DNA of 64,000 nucleotides from Pratylenchus scribneri (taxonomy: Eukaryota > Nematoda > Chromadorea > Rhabditida > Pratylenchidae). This document shows positions 1 to 13,933 of the stretch, piece by piece; the first letter of the stretch is position 1, and each line of letters starts with the position of its first letter. The position numbers and the translations under genes were made by a program. Below the pieces are notes generated by a model. It saw nothing but the letters and a program-made list of their open reading frames with translations, was not told the DNA's origin and did not search any database. The DNA lies in the NCBI GenBank assembly GCA_030063045.1, contig JAQSEB010000117.1, positions 744,001 through 808,000 of the forward strand. The letters are read 5' to 3'.

Positions 1-246
1 AATGAACGAATTGACAAAAAGGCAATGGATGATCAACTCTATGAGTTGATTATGTCCTATCAAGGAGGAAGAATTGAGGTGGAGAATAATTCGCTTATTT
101 TTTAATACAATTTATTATATCAGGATCAACGTTCGGAATTAGGTGGTCGAAAGACAGAAAACAATGGCATTCAAAGTGACAAAATGTTGGAGAAAAAGGG
201 AAGCAAAAAGAAAGCAAAGAAAACCAATTCCACTTCAGCAAAATAA
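1..246 (+). CDS. GoLoco-motif protein, 3' end only (AGS-3/GPSM-like)
   Basis: Only the last two exons are in the window: 1-78 and 124-246, joined across a 45-bp intron. The joined peptide begins with NERIDKKAMDDQLYELIMSY and crosses the intron as GGRIE-DQR. This matches the GoLoco (G-protein regulatory) motif, whose hallmark is a Q..R.DDQR core in which the Arg reaches the nucleotide of a GDP-bound G-alpha-i/o subunit. Proteins of the AGS3/Pins/GPR-1/2 type use such motifs as guanine-nucleotide dissociation inhibitors in spindle positioning or G-protein signalling. After the motif comes a Lys-rich tail ending in KKAKKTNSTSAK and a TAA stop. The N-terminal part, which would show TPR repeats or further GoLoco copies, lies outside the window, so the subfamily is not settled. 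Confidence 0.75.
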
Positions 247-1234
247 AATATATAAATTACTTCTTTTTTCTTGATAAAATTGAAACATTATGTGCTAATA
301 CCGTCATTTCAATATCTAAAAGCCGTTTTTTGATAATTGATTAAAAATAAACTATGAATTAAGGAAAGTATGCCATTCGAAAGTGAAAAGTCTTCAAGAA
401 CTGGCTTTTCTAATTTTTTGAGGACTTAAACAACGTGTAAAATGATTTCTCTTATAAATATTTGGTTATTCTCATAGATCTTTGGGTTTTTCAATGATAA
501 ATCGCATTCCCGAATAATTTTTCATTGAAGTGATTGATAAATGATTGGAGAGGATTAATGGCATGAGCTGAGCTATATGGGCATACTGTATTAAAAATTG
601 CAAAAATTTTCGCGTCGAAAAAATAAAGACTTTTTATCCAAACCGGTTTTCTTTCTCATCAATTTTCATTTTTTTCATGAACGAGAACAGAATAATGAAC
701 CGAAAAACCAATGCTGTTTTCGCTTTTAGGATTCAACGTGTTGGAAAAGTTTCAAAAAAAAAATGTTAAACTTAGATTGAAATGTTTTAATTTTCATTTT
801 TCGCTGAACTCACAGCCTCCACGCTAGGACTTAGGACATATATAAACTTGGCCAAATCATAATCATCGGAATTATTTAGATTAGATTTATTTAGTATATT
901 AGGATTTCTTCTCATCCTATATATCCCTAGCCCTAAAAAATATGGATAAAATGCAAGTTTTAATTGATGGATGATAGAAAAAATCTAAAAAAATCATCAA
1001 ATTATTTCTTTTCTTGCAAATTTAAGAGAAAATGTGAATGTTTTTGCATGATGTGCAGTTTATTATAGAAAATTCTAGATGGATTTATTTGCAGATTGGA
1101 TTTTTTATTTTTTTTATTATAATTTATTAGGTAACAAAAATAATTTGATTTGAAGTATGATGATGATTAATGAGCTATAAAATATATTTCAGATTGAAAA
1201 TTATTAAACTTATTATTGAAATAAGCGAAATAAT
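247..1234. other. intergenic spacer, 3' of GoLoco gene and 5' of UBR5
   Basis: About 990 bp of strongly AT-rich DNA with poly-A and poly-T runs. No reading frame with a recognisable product or codon pattern is seen. It must hold the 3' UTR of the GoLoco gene (an AATAAA overlaps its stop codon at about 242-247) and the promoter of UBR5. No clear promoter motif can be named. Confidence 0.6.
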
Positions 1235-4200
1235 ATGGCTACTGCAGATAATAAGCAACTTCTCCTGTTTGGACATTGTTTACCGGGAAATGAAAGTTCA
1301 TTATTAGAAAGGTTATCCCTAACATTAGCTCTATCTTTCATTAATATTACTCTAGGATAAAAGATTGTGCAGAAAAACGGAATAAGGGAATTTGTGTTCC
1401 ACTCCCTGCCGCGCTTCATCAACTTCCGGCTGAACAAATTGCCCAAATTTCAATCGGAAGGAATCACATCGCATTCTTACTCAAGGTTTTTTGATGCCTA
1501 ACAATGATATTACAACTAAATTACAACTTTAGGATTTCCGAATAGCTCGTCTTCACTATGAAATCATCAAAAATACAATAGAACCAGTAATTCCAATTGA
1601 CACAAAAGGTTTATTAATGATTTGGCTAACTTTAGTAACCTTAAGTTATTAGGTGAAACGGGGCCATCTAGTTCAAGTAATGCAGCAGCAACTGGGACAA
1701 CAAGTGGTGGTGCAGCTTCCTCATCAGATGCCACGGCGGCGGCTGCTGCTGCGGCCGCCAATGCTGCAAATCGAACAGCAAAAATCAGAGTACTATACTT
1801 AAATATTGATCAATGACATAAATCATTTCAGCGCATTATGATGGCTCGTCCTGGTGCTCGCTCCGGAGGGTTTTGCCGAACTGGTGTGATCATAGACCGA
1901 AATCGCTCTCGACCAGTGGTGCCTGCATCGGCAGTTTCCGAAGATCTCATCGTGCAATGTCAAGTTGTGTTGCAAGGCAAATCACGGGAAGTCATCGTTC
2001 GAGAATTACAACGGACCAATTTGAATGTGAATGAAGCAGTTAACAATCTACTATCACGAGATGACGACGAAATTGACGATATGTACCATCAACACATGAC
2101 ACCCATATCAAGGTTTTGTGTTTTTAAATTTGAAAATAAGTATAACTTTAAAAATTCAAGGTTGAATACTAAGCTAAATAGTAGCTTTAATATTTAAAGT
2201 TTAATACATTATTGAGAATCCATTAAACAAAAAATTTTTAGACAATTCGCTGGTGATAACATCGACGAAAGCAGTGAAGCTTATTTGCATGAAGAATTGC
2301 TGTCTCTTCTGGATGCCGGACTTCGAGACACTGGAAGTGCCGCAGCGGCTGCTTTGCTGGACAACGAAAGCATTTATTCAACTGGTGATGGCTATGAATA
2401 TTTGATCTCGAGAGACTTGGCAAGGCGCCGTGGTGAAGGTTCTTTTAAACATTTGACTTGAATAAGTTTATAAATTTCAGAAGGGAAAGCCAAAGATGCA
2501 ACCAAGGAAAGCGATCCTGTCCAAATGACCCAGGAACAAATTGTGATTGGCGACAAACTCGTCTATTGGGGCGGTCAAAACGACAATGAAACAGTTTATT
2601 TGAAATTAAATTGGAAATGATTTTCGACATAATTTCAGGACATCCATTTCCAATATCCAGCAAAAGTGAAGAAATTCATCAAAATTGCATCAATGCACTC
2701 CGAATTGCTGGCATTGGCCGATAATGGGGAAATATACACTTGGAGTTGGGAAAAGGATGCAAAACCATCGAAACATGCACACCCGGCAGTTAGCAAATTT
2801 TACAATGGTTTAATCAATTTTAGTCAAATTAATATAAAAATCAATTTCAGATGGAACCAAGGAACGCATTATTGAAATGGAATCGAGCGGTTTACGAACG
2901 GTGGTCCTGACCAATTCTCGGAAGATGGCCTCATTCATGGATTCGAGTTGCGGACGAAAATTGAGTGAAGCATTTTCGGAAGCATTGATCGAAGTTCCGG
3001 AAGAAGTCGCCCAACTTTTTTGCACTACATTGTACAGCGCCGTCCTGACCAAATCGGGAAAAATATTTTGGAGGTTTTATCAAATTACTAAATATAAACT
3101 AATATTTTTAAAGAGGAATTTATCCATTCAATGAACGGCGAAAACTTTGGGAGAAAGCTCGATCCAAAAAGAAGCAAGTTACATTCGAGACAGGGACCGA
3201 AATTGTGGTTGGCTCCGAGGTTTATTTTTATTATTTATTATGAATTAATTTTAATAATGAAATTATTTAAGGTCCGAACAAAATCAACACCTATCTTTTC
3301 GGTTGGCTCTGTGGCAGTGAATTTCAATGAAGGCGTTCCAATGGTAAAAATGACCCATCTTCTCATTAATAATTTATCATTTTTTAGATTGGCATTTTGA
3401 ATGAAGATGCCTGGACCTTGAATGAAACTTGTCGTTTTCGAATGCAAACACCGGAGGCATATGACAGTACGGAGTTGGAAAAGCCAAATAGTCAGAAGGA
3501 AAAACGTGTTTGGTTCAATTGTGAGTTTTTTTTTTACCCATTATCCAATTTGTCCGTAACGCGAATAAGTTCACTCATTTTTCGGGGTTGAAATTTAGTT
3601 TCGGACCTCTAGGATTTATCAAAAATGTAAAAAAATTGTATTATTGATGCGTTGTTTTCGGAGAGCAAATTCAAAATTTGAACAACTTTTCGAAATTACA
3701 CAAAGGACTGGGTACAAATTTTTTAGTAGCTGGCAATCGTAAACGAAATGCTTCAGCTGGCGAGCATCAACAAGAAAACGAAACTGCTGGGACTGCGGTG
3801 GCCAAATCATCGGCGAGCACAAATCCAACATATGTGTTACGGGCATGGAATTTGAAGGATGTGATTTTCATTCATGAAGAATGCATCAACGACACAAGCA
3901 TTGTCAAAATTGTAAGCCAAAATCAAATCAATATTAATTTTAAAATCAATTTTAGGTGGATGGTGCATATTGTGGTGTTGTGTTCAAATCAACATTGGAC
4001 AAATTGGAAGCGGAAAGCGGCGGAACATCATCATCGACCGCCGCTACTGAACTGATGAAGGGAATTCGACTGATGCGCAAGGATGATTTGGTTTTGGTTT
4101 CATCATTTTCGCGTGGTGCGCGATCGCCCGAAAACTTCCAAACTCAGCTGAAACAACTTCGATTGCCCTCATCGGTGGGCAAAATAATTTCATTGGCTGT

Positions 4201-7200
4201 TGATTCAACAGGTTTTTATTTGTAAATGATTAATAAAAAAAGTTTAAAACTATTTAAAAGGATTTCGAATTCTCTGCGAAGAACATTCACAACTTCATTT
4301 ACTCCGTGTCGGTTGCCTTGGAAAATTGTTCAGCAATCATTTGCTTCCAATCAATTTGAATTCTTTGTGCCGAAATGAGACAGCGGATGAACCAAATTTG
4401 CCGTCAGTTAATAATTTTGGCGAGGTAAGAGAAATAATAATTTTGTAATTTTAATTGAAAAAAAATTAAGGAGGGATTTTTGCTACTCCGCGATGGCTCC
4501 GGTAATTTCCAACCTTTGATTCGAAATGCACTCGGCGGTTTCAAAGAAATGTCCCAAATTGGTTTAGGCCGCATTTATCGTTTTGGATTGGGCATTCAGT
4601 AAATTAAATTAATGAAAAAAACATTTAAAAAATATATTAAATTTAAGATATTACAATTCTCCAAACAAAGTCAATGCCAACAATACAACAATTTGCACAG
4701 GTTTCTCACCCAAAAAATGACCAAATTAGTCAAATATTTTAGAACAATTTACCGTGGATAAAAAGGCTAAGTCCGGTGCGACTTACAAGGATTCCAATCG
4801 ATTACTTCTCATGGCCGCTTTGATTGCACCGAATCCGGAGAGCGCCGGTCAACCAGCAATCGAGTCATTGATGCAAGCAATTCTCTTTTGCAATCTGAAA
4901 ATGGTGCAAGAAATACTTCAAAAATTGGATGCCGAAATGAATATAGAAAAGCGGAAAGCATTCATTTGTGAAAGAATTGATGGAAATCGCAATATTTTCC
5001 ATGTAAGAATATTTGAAATAAAATAAATTACTTATTGAATTTTATTAAAGATCGCCGCTTTGAATTCATCAGCCAAAACAAATAAAGATCAAGCGGATTT
5101 GGAGGGAGGAGAAACACCACAACCGACGGAAAGTCAAAAATTGGACAGCAGTGAGGCCGAGGCAACCAAAGCTCGTTTTGATCGAAAATGGCAAGAAATG
5201 CTCGGCTCAACGCCAACAACCCGTTCAAAGGCGAAGGAAGTGAAAGAGGCAATTGGAAAGGAAGCAGCAGAAGAGAAGAAAGAAAGCTCATCAAGTTCAA
5301 TGGAATCATCATCGAGTAATAATAAAGGCAAAGAGAAAGGAGGAAGTGGAAGTGGAGGATCGGATGAACAAGATGAATCGGTGAAGAAAATTTCAACTCA
5401 GCCCAAAGAAAGACAAGGTAAATTATTTTTTAAAAATAAACATGAAAATTTACAGCAAATTCAATTGCCATTGTTCGTGAACTGTGCAAATCAACCGCAA
5501 TCAATGATTTTTACTTTGATTTGATGCGAGAACAGGATGTGAATGGATTGACACCTTTTGAGACGGCAATTCACAATCGAACATATTCGGCAGCTTTGAC
5601 TCTCTGGGAATCGACGCAGGAAAAAAAGGATTGGAATCAAGGTATTTTTTCCGAAAAACATCTAGGTTGCTGTGTGGTGTAGTGGTAGAATTCTTGCTTT
5701 AATAAAAAAAAATCATAAAAGTTCAATTCCTACCGGTGGCAAATCATTTAATTAATTACAATTCGACAAAGTTTTATGATCTAAAATAATTTTTAAATTA
5801 AAAGTTTAGACATTTATTTTTTCCATTTTCAACAGATACTGTCGAATGTCTGCTCTCTACACCAACAGATGGTTCCAACGACGATTCCGCATTGTTCATC
5901 CTTTGCGCCAATGACACTTGCAGTTATACTTGGACTGGTGAAGAACACGCGCCGCAGGACATTTATGAATGCAAAACTTGCGGACTTGTTGGGACATTGT
6001 GTTGCTGTTCTGAATGCGGTAAACCAAATAATCAATAATTTAACTCAATTAAATTTTAGCATATCTTTGCCATCGAAAACATGATTGCAAATTGAAGAGA
6101 ACAAGTCCTGTGGCTTACTGCGATTGCTGGGAAAAAAGTGATTGCAAAACGCTGGTGGTCGGGAACAATGTGAAAAGAGAACTTCTCCTTAAATTTATGC
6201 TAAGCAACACGAAATTGGTGGAACGATTGAATTCAAAAGGAGAGCATTTGCTGATGTTTTTGGCCCGCACAGTTGGACGACAATTGATTGAGCAAGAGAG
6301 CTTTGTAAAACGAAGCAAACGTCCTGGACCAACGCAAACCACCACGGCCAGTGGAATTCGCATACCCGAACATGACTTGGATCCACCAAAATTTGCAAAG
6401 AAAGGTTAAATAATTATTTTGATTTTTAATTTATGAACAATTTTTAGCTTTAAATTTGGCCCTTGCCAACTGGGATGTGGTTCGCACAATTATGGAAATT
6501 GGCATGAAAAAGCAAACAACCGGGGATGCACCAATCCTTGAGAACACCTACTATTTGGGCGAACACAATGGCTCAACACATTTGGACAAATTTGTGTTCA
6601 CCATGTTGGCATGGTGCGAAGAATCATCACTGGACGTTCTGCTCAATTTGTTCGTCAAAATGGCCAACAAACAAAAGCAAGCAAATTCGGAAGTGCACAT
6701 TGTCATACAACGATTTGTTCGTTCCGTCATTCGACTCTTCATCCTGGTCCTGCTTCTTTCACCAAATGCTGTTGGCACATTATTGGGTTAGTACATAAAA
6801 TTTGTAATTAATCAATTCATTTTTAGCAACAATTTCTGGGAATATGATCAAAGCGCTTCCATCCACCGATGATGGACCATCGGCGACCGCAACTGGTGGG
6901 ATGGCATTGAGCAGTTCAGTTCAGGCTCAAACACCGCAAGGAACAATGGGCAGTTCATTACGTGATTCACTGCAAAATTATCGAGCCGTAGCAATGTCCG
7001 GAATGCTCTCGCTGGTTCGGGCCAGTTTGCCAGCTGCATTGGGTTTTGGCCCTCCTGGAACGGACAAAAAGGATGCAAAGAAGAATAAAATCATTGCTTT
7101 CATTACAAAATGTCGACGTGTTTTCCAGGTTTATTAATCATAATGTAAAATATTTATCTCAAATATTTATTCAGACCCTCCTCAGCTATTCAATCAATGA

Positions 7201-10200
7201 GCTGATCGGTGCTGCCGATGCAATGATCGCCCCGGTCCGTTATGGAATCGTGAAACCAACGGGCACCATTTCCGCCACTGATGATGTTTTGGACCTTATT
7301 CAGCAACATTTAAACAACGAACAAGATTTGTCCACACTCATCAAAGATGCAATGGACAATACCAATGGAGGAGGAACAAATCAATTCGCCGCCCATTCCG
7401 GCACTGGGCAAATGAAAAAGATGGTTGATATGCGAAGAGGAGAGCCAGGACCAGGCAATGAGGAGAGAGGAAGCGATGAGGAAAATTCAAGTAAGGCTAA
7501 AAATACGAAAAATTATTTATTTCTGCCTTATTAGATGATGAAGACGAGGATGAAGAAGAGGCGGATGCTGTCCAATCGACCACTGCATTTTCTCGGACCC
7601 GAGAGAATAGCAATGCTTCAACGGCGGCCGCACAACGTGCCCGCACAGTTTCGGATCAAAGTCGTCGTCGACGGGACACCAACAACACAATGGAGGTGGA
7701 CATGGACGAGAACATGGAAGAAGACCAGAATGAAGACAATATGGACGATGATGAGGACGAAAGTGAGCATGGTCCGGAGGATGAGATTGATGAGGACGAT
7801 GAGGAGGAAGATAATGCCTACTTTGATATCCATGACGACGACGATGAAGAGGAGGATGTGGATGATTCTGACAATTCGGATGATGATGAAAATCCACCCG
7901 AGGGCGAAGGTGACTCAAATGATACGGCCATAATTGGTGGAGCTGCGTCGGAGAATACAAACAGCAGTGAAGTTCGAGTGGAGCTGAGCAGTGGCGATGA
8001 CAATTTAATGCCAAATACGGATGAGCTGCAACGAATTGATGCCGAAGTTAATATTGGACAAAGGAATACGGCAGGAGCGAGCAGCCGAAATATTCCAATA
8101 ACGAACAACAATAATAGTGATAATACTGTCTCCGGCAGTACTTCAACCTCAATTACGGCAGCAGAGGCCAGCAACAATGCAGCCACAAGCAGTCGAAGCA
8201 TATTCCGTGAAAACAGTGAAAGGTAAGACTAAATATTTTTCAAATTGATTTTTTGACATTTAGAATTTTTAGAGCTCGTGAATCGCGTTCAACCGTCCTC
8301 CGCACTTCTTCCAGCAATACGACACCGGCAACCATGGAATCATCGGAACCACCACGACCATCAGCAATGCAAGCGGCCACAGCCGCATCAACGGCAGCCA
8401 CTGGGGGAACAACGGCAACAACCACGCCAACAGTTTTGGCCACCGAAGAGGATGGATATTCACCGAATAATACCAGCACCCAATTGGCCATTGCATTCTC
8501 GGTATTATTTTGTGTGAAGAAAAAACCAATTTAATTTAATTTTTTAAGGTCATTGTCAAACTTATTGACGAATTGCTGTTGCAATTGATGTTCCATGGAA
8601 AATGGAAACAACAAATGGCACGGTCATCGAAAGGAGGGATCACCACAATGCTGGAATTGGACCCAAATTTGTACAATGTGTTCAAAAGAATCCTAGAAGA
8701 ATACTATGAGCCCACATGGATGTGGTTTCAAGCAATTATGGACAGGTTTTTATAGATAAAGATTTTAAATTGGAACAAATTTTTAAAGGACTGAGGCTCA
8801 ACTCAAATATGGAAATGCAATCAATAATGTTCCCATTGCTTCATTTTTCAATTTGACCTCATCAATGGGACAGGAACAGGCAGAAGATCGACCGGAAGAG
8901 CAAGGAGGAATTTTGGCGAGAACAAGACGCACCGAAGTACAACGAAAATACAAAAGACGATTGGATGGAGGAAATAAGCGGACGGAAAGTTGGGGTGGTG
9001 CTGGTGGCGGCGATACCGACCAGGATATTACTGTTCGAAGTGAATTCTTTGGGTATTTCCTCTCACTTTTGCGAAGTGCCGCCGCTGAAAATGGTTAGTG
9101 CTACCGGAATTAAAAATTATTATTAAATATTTCAGGCGACGACTTCCCTCAATTGGAATATAATGCACTCAAAAATGTTGCATTCGTCTGCGAGGCCTAC
9201 TTATTCCACATCAACTTTATGGATTTGACGAAGCAGGCTGAAATTGAAGCGAATTTGAGCAAAGATTGGACCGCTGGTTTCGATGGGAAAGAGAGTTTAA
9301 TGGAAGTGGACACCGTACAAGATGGCGGAGTAATTTAAAAATTCTAATAAATTCAATTAATTTGATTAAATTTTAGAAAAAATTGCGACGTTTTTACCAA
9401 CGCTCCAATTCAATTTCTTATCCATTATTGAGGTTTAAAATTAATTATTTAATTTTATTTAAATTATAATTTTTAGTACTGCCGAAAAGCATCACGCTTT
9501 CACATTTACTGCGGCCGAAGCATTGCCACTTTCCGCAAAAACTCATTTGCTCAATGCCGATGCAGAACGTGATATGCTCTTCGCCCTTCCAACACCAGTA
9601 CGGAGTCGTTTGGCCCACAAAGTAAAATAAGAATATTTAAATATAATATTCTACAATTAATTTGTGAAGGAAATTGCATCCGATCATGGCATCAAATATC
9701 CAACCCATCAAAGTCTCTCCAATCCTCCATTAAAATATGCTGAACTCTTTGAACGGCTGTATCCTGAGCCTAAAACACCACCACTCAGAAGTTCCCGGCA
9801 TTACACCAATAAGACAAGCAAAGAACCAAAAGAAGAGGCCGCTGACTCAGTGGATCTGATTTTGAACAGCAAATTTGGATTGACCGCCAATGCCATCCAA
9901 CGAGCGTTGGGTCGATGGAGCAAAACAATTACTTTATTTACACGGGTATTTATTACAAAGATTTAATGGCAATTTATAATTTGGAACACTTTTAGACTTT
10001 CCACGACGATTTGATCAACAGCTTTGGCGGTGATTCCATCCATTCTGTTCTGCTCAACAAAACCGGCGTTTGCTCTTTCAACCTGCGTCATGCCCAATTC
10101 CGGAAGCAAATGGAAAAGCTGAAGAATACACAGGCCAAGGATCTTGCATTTACGGTTAATACTATAAATTGGAATATAAATTATTTAATAATTTTTCAGC

Positions 10201-11972
10201 AAATGCCCCGTGAGAAATATTCCATTTTGCAACAAACCATCCGACAATTGAACCAACATTATGTTCGCCGATTGAGTGGCACCAGCGCGACCACTACGCC
10301 TACTCAACAACAACAGCAATTGGCCAATGCAATTGCATCCGCAACGGCCGTCAGTGAATTGCGAACTCCACCATTGGCATCGCATAAGGTTCATCAGTCT
10401 TCAGTGAATTTTTTTGATATTTTAATTGTAATTTAAAGGTGAAAGTAACATTCCGCGATGAGCCCGGTGAGGGAACTGGTGTTGCTCGTCACTTTTATGC
10501 TGCCGTGGCTGAGGTATCCTTTTTAATGGTTTTAATGATTTAAAATAATTCATTTTAAGGCACTTTCCACAATAAAACATTTGCCATCGCCGGATAATGT
10601 GAATGAGGATGGAACCAGCAAACCGCTGGATCCAAGAGGAGCTCCTGGTAAATCCGCTTCGACGGGTGCAGCATCGGCATTGGCTGCTGCGGTTGGCAAA
10701 GTTTGTGGCAGCAGCAAAAACAACACTGCAAGTGCTTCATCCTCCACATCCACTGCACGAATGTCCACCGGTCATCGAGGTGCCAGTGCCGAAGGCGCGC
10801 TGACCACATCTTCAACAACTTTGACCACACCGGACAATCAACCATTGTTCTATCGGGCAGCCAAAACGACGGGTTTTCTCACACCAATTACGGGTTCATG
10901 CACACCGCAACGGCTCAATGCGTTCAGAAATGTTGGAAGGTTTTATTTTAACAACATATTTAAAATATGCAAATTGCACTTATTAGATTGATCGGAATTT
11001 GCCTCCAACAAACGGAAATATTCCCTCTCCCTCTCTGTCGTCACGTCTTCAAATTCATTTTGGGCCGGCACATCACATGGTTCGATTTGGCCTTCTTCGA
11101 TCCTTCACTGTTCGATTCTCTTCGCTCCATTGTGTACAATGAGGAAAAAGACGAATACCATCCACAAGATTTCTATGAGGCCTTGGAGATGACATTTTCG
11201 GTTGATCTTCCGCCAGAAGAGGTTAAATATTTCCATTAAATTAATCCAATAACTTGCTTTTATAGGGTGGTGGCACTTTGGAATTGAAACCTGGCGGTGC
11301 TGAAATACCGGTCACCCGAGAGAATGTCCTTGAGTATATTTATTTATTCGTGGAACATCGACTGTTAGGCCCACATGTTCCCTGCCTTGAAGGTCACAAA
11401 TACTCTTAAAAATAATTTATTCTTAATTTTTCAGCAATTAGCCGCGGAGTTTTCGATGTTATCCCGGCGGACTCGCTAATGAATTTGACTTCCGAGGATT
11501 TGCGACTTATTTTGTGCGGCACACAAGAAGTAAATATTCAATTACTCCAAAACTTCACAAAACTACTCGATGAGAGCTCAGCTTCACAAGAGGTCTTGGC
11601 CAAGTACAAGAAGACATTCTGGAGTGTGGTCAATAAATTTACGAATGCAGAGAAACAGGTTTGATGATCAAAACAAATATATTTGTGGTCTAATTTTTTC
11701 ATCAGGATTTATGTTTCTTCTGGACTGGCTCTCCGAATTTGCCCTCAACTGAAGAAGGCTTTCAGCCATTGCCCACAATAATGATTCGCCCTGCTGATGA
11801 TGCACATCTTCCCACGGCTAACACGTGAGTTTGCATTTATTTTGGTATTCATTTAATCTTTAATTTTTCTAGGTGTATTTCACGCCTCTATATTCCGCTT
11901 TACTCATCAAAGAAGATTCTGGCCAGCAAATTACAAATGGCCATTAAAGTGCGCAATTTTGGCTTTGTTTGA
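1235..11972 (+). CDS. ubr-5: HECT E3 ubiquitin-protein ligase UBR5 (hyd/EDD)
   Basis: A giant nuclear/cytosolic ubiquitin ligase of roughly 2,700 residues (human about 2,800), spread over about 40 introns, almost all 40-60 bp. The start ATG at 1235 gives [18 protein letters not shown], colinear with the family N-terminus. In order: an Ala/Ser-rich linker (1653-1789), a UBA domain (about 1924-2070, with [20 protein letters not shown]), RCC1/beta-propeller-like exons (2.6-4.6 kb), a Cys/His-rich UBR box (about 5.86-6.17 kb, ending [13 protein letters not shown]) that in the family reads N-degrons, a long acidic stretch (7.69-7.9 kb), and a C-terminal HECT domain ([18 protein letters not shown] at about 10.44 kb onward). 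The catalytic Cys is the TGT at 11874-11876 in [15 protein letters not shown], and the protein ends NFGFV. The intron before this Cys splits the Thr codon. The MLLE domain found in human UBR5 is not visible (see findings). Identity is very secure; individual exon edges were not all checked. Confidence 0.95.
5668..5741 (+). pseudogene. tRNA-Gly-like relic in a UBR5 intron
   Basis: In the roughly 195-bp intron after about 5640, TGGTGTAGTGGTAGAATTC resembles the D-arm and A box of tRNA-Gly, and GTTCAATTCC resembles a B box about 45 bp downstream. The flanks TGCTGTG and GGTGGCA can form an imperfect acceptor stem (six of seven pairs, several of them G-U). The anticodon stem region is replaced by an A-rich run, so it is unlikely to make a working tRNA. 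It may be a tRNA pseudogene or a tRNA-derived short element. Confidence 0.5.
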
Positions 11973-12440
11973 ATCCTCCCGCCCCAAATCTGTTCAATGA
12001 AAGATGGCACAAACAGTCATTTTCAGCTTATTTGACACAATTATTTATAGAAAAACAAAAATGTTAATTGATTATTTCACATGATATGTTGATGGCTTTT
12101 CTATCATAAATTTATTTTTATTGACTCCCCGAATAAATCTTATTTTTTTATCTAATTTGTTATTGCTTATTGTAGAGATGAACAAAAAAATAGTTTCACT
12201 TTCATCAAGCTGACGATCGAAAATTTACCAATTATAAAAGGCTAAAATTCGATTTTCCTTGCCTAGGACTAGGATGAATAAATATAACTCATTGTTTAGG
12301 ATGAAATATTTTATACGAGTTGAAATAAAGACATAAAAAATAATAATTTAAAATTAATTTGTCGAAAATAAACAAAAAAAAAATATAGAATCAAATAAAA
12401 ACCACAATTCAATCCATAAATTTCCATTCCATTTATTTCT
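11973..12440. other. tail-to-tail spacer holding both 3' UTRs
   Basis: AT-rich 468-bp gap between the stop of UBR5 (+) and the stop of the coiled-coil gene (-). AATAAA at 12132-12137, 160 bp after the UBR5 stop, is the likeliest polyadenylation signal for UBR5. No further gene is seen. Confidence 0.6.
12132..12137 (+). terminator. candidate polyadenylation signal of UBR5
   Basis: AATAAA hexamer about 160 bp downstream of the UBR5 stop, followed by a T-rich stretch. Inferred from position only. Confidence 0.45.
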
Positions 12441-13933
12441 TCAAATCCCATAACGCTGTTTGCATTTATCGCAATCCGCCGAATACCAATGTTCGCAATT
12501 GGTCTCCTTATATTGCTCCAAATCATTGTTTTGCTCCTTCAATTGGCCCACTACATTTGCCGTCGACTGTGCGGTTGACGGTGGTGCCCCAAATGTTCGA
12601 CGGACATATGGCGGTGCCCCAATTTTTATCAGTGCTTCGTCTCCAAAAGATTTATGCTAAAAATATTGAGAATTATTCATCAAATTATTTTAAATTTTTT
12701 ACCAATTGTGTTGGTTTTTTTGACGGTGATTTGGAGGAAGTTGAGGGAGCACAATAGGAAATGGAATTGATGATTGGCTGACTGCGATTTGCTGCGTGAA
12801 TAAAAGGGGAAAATTAATTAAATAAATATGGTATTTACCATTATTTTGTAGAGCAATTCGTTCTTTCTTGGCCCCCGGTGGTGCATAGTCCGAATCCGGT
12901 CCATTGTTGCATTGTTGCGGCTGTTGCTTCTTTCCTTGTCCCGTTCCGTCCACAACTTTTTTCACCGGCTGAGGCTTGATTTCAAATAATAATTCGTAGT
13001 TCTCAAAATGATTTACCGTTTTTGCTGTCGTTTTGCCCATTGCCTGAATTATTTCGTCTATTTTGTCAAATGTGGGGGGCACCGGCGGCTTCTGCAATTC
13101 CCTTTTGGTGCGCAAAATCAATTTCTAAATTTAATTACATTATTAATAATTAATTCTATTCATTCAATTCCCTCCACCTTCTTTTTGTTTTCCTGCATTT
13201 CTGCCTCCATTTTGTCCAATTTTTGTTGCTTTTCTTGGCATTCTTTTTCGGCTGTTCTCGTCAAAATTTCCATTCTGGCCAACTCACTCTGAAAGTACTC
13301 AAATTTAATTATTTTTTTTCCTTTTACTCACCCGCATTTTCCCAATTTCTTCGTATGCTTTTGCCATTTTCATTTCGTACATCCTCGCTGTAGCCAATGC
13401 CTTTGAAGCCTGTTCTTCCAAATCATTCTTCACTCTTAAATTGAAAGTCGATGTAAATCAACAAAAATTCCTTACTTTATCAATTCCTTGTTCTGTTCTT
13501 GTTGAGCGTTTAGAAGGCGGCGCAATTCTTGGCTTGATAAATTATCATTTTGCTGCTGCTGATGATGATTAGACAATTCAAATTTGGGTTGTTGAATGTA
13601 ATTCGGATTTTGCTGCTGATGCTGGGGATAATGTTGATGCTGCCATACCACTGGAGGTGGAGGATGTATGTATCGCAATGGTATTGGTGCACATTGCCCA
13701 GAACTATGTTGAAATCGTTGCTGATGATGAGAATGCATTTGTTGGAATTGTTGCGGATAAAAATGAGACTGAGAATGAATCGATGGCGGGCAGTTCCAAT
13801 TATTTTGTTGTTGCATTTGTGGCGCTTGTGGTTGTGCCATTGTTGATTGTGGAGGCCATTGTCTTGGATGATTATTCTCATAGCAATTTTGTGGATTTGG
13901 ATTTGGATCAATAGGCGGATTGTAATTATTCAT
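12441..13933 (-). CDS. Gln/His-rich coiled-coil protein, unrecognised
   Basis: Minus-strand exons at 13933-13476, 13434-13332, 13288-13178, 13124-12839, 12791-12703 and 12656-12441 join in frame to about 420 residues. The first exon is low-complexity, rich in Gln, His, Asn and Pro (a possible prion-like, disordered region). Exons 2-3 encode a heptad-rich coiled coil with many E, K and M residues. The rest is basic, with polar linkers, and the extreme C-terminus is CEHWYSADCDKCKQRYGI, where spaced Cys and His could bind a metal. I chose the ATG at 13933 (MNNYNPPIDP); an in-frame ATG upstream at 14026 would add a hydrophobic stretch. I do not recognise the family. The layout suggests a scaffold or RNA-granule type protein, but that is a guess. 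It shares its upstream spacer with the divergent Argonaute gene. Confidence 0.7.

Noticed and set aside
7517..8014. Minus-strand His/Pro-rich frame opposite UBR5
   Set aside because: Antisense shadow of the acidic Asp/Glu-rich UBR5 segment.
13550..13914. Plus-strand hydrophobic frames opposite the coiled-coil gene
   Set aside because: Complement of Gln/His codons; the minus-strand exons join in frame to a coherent protein.
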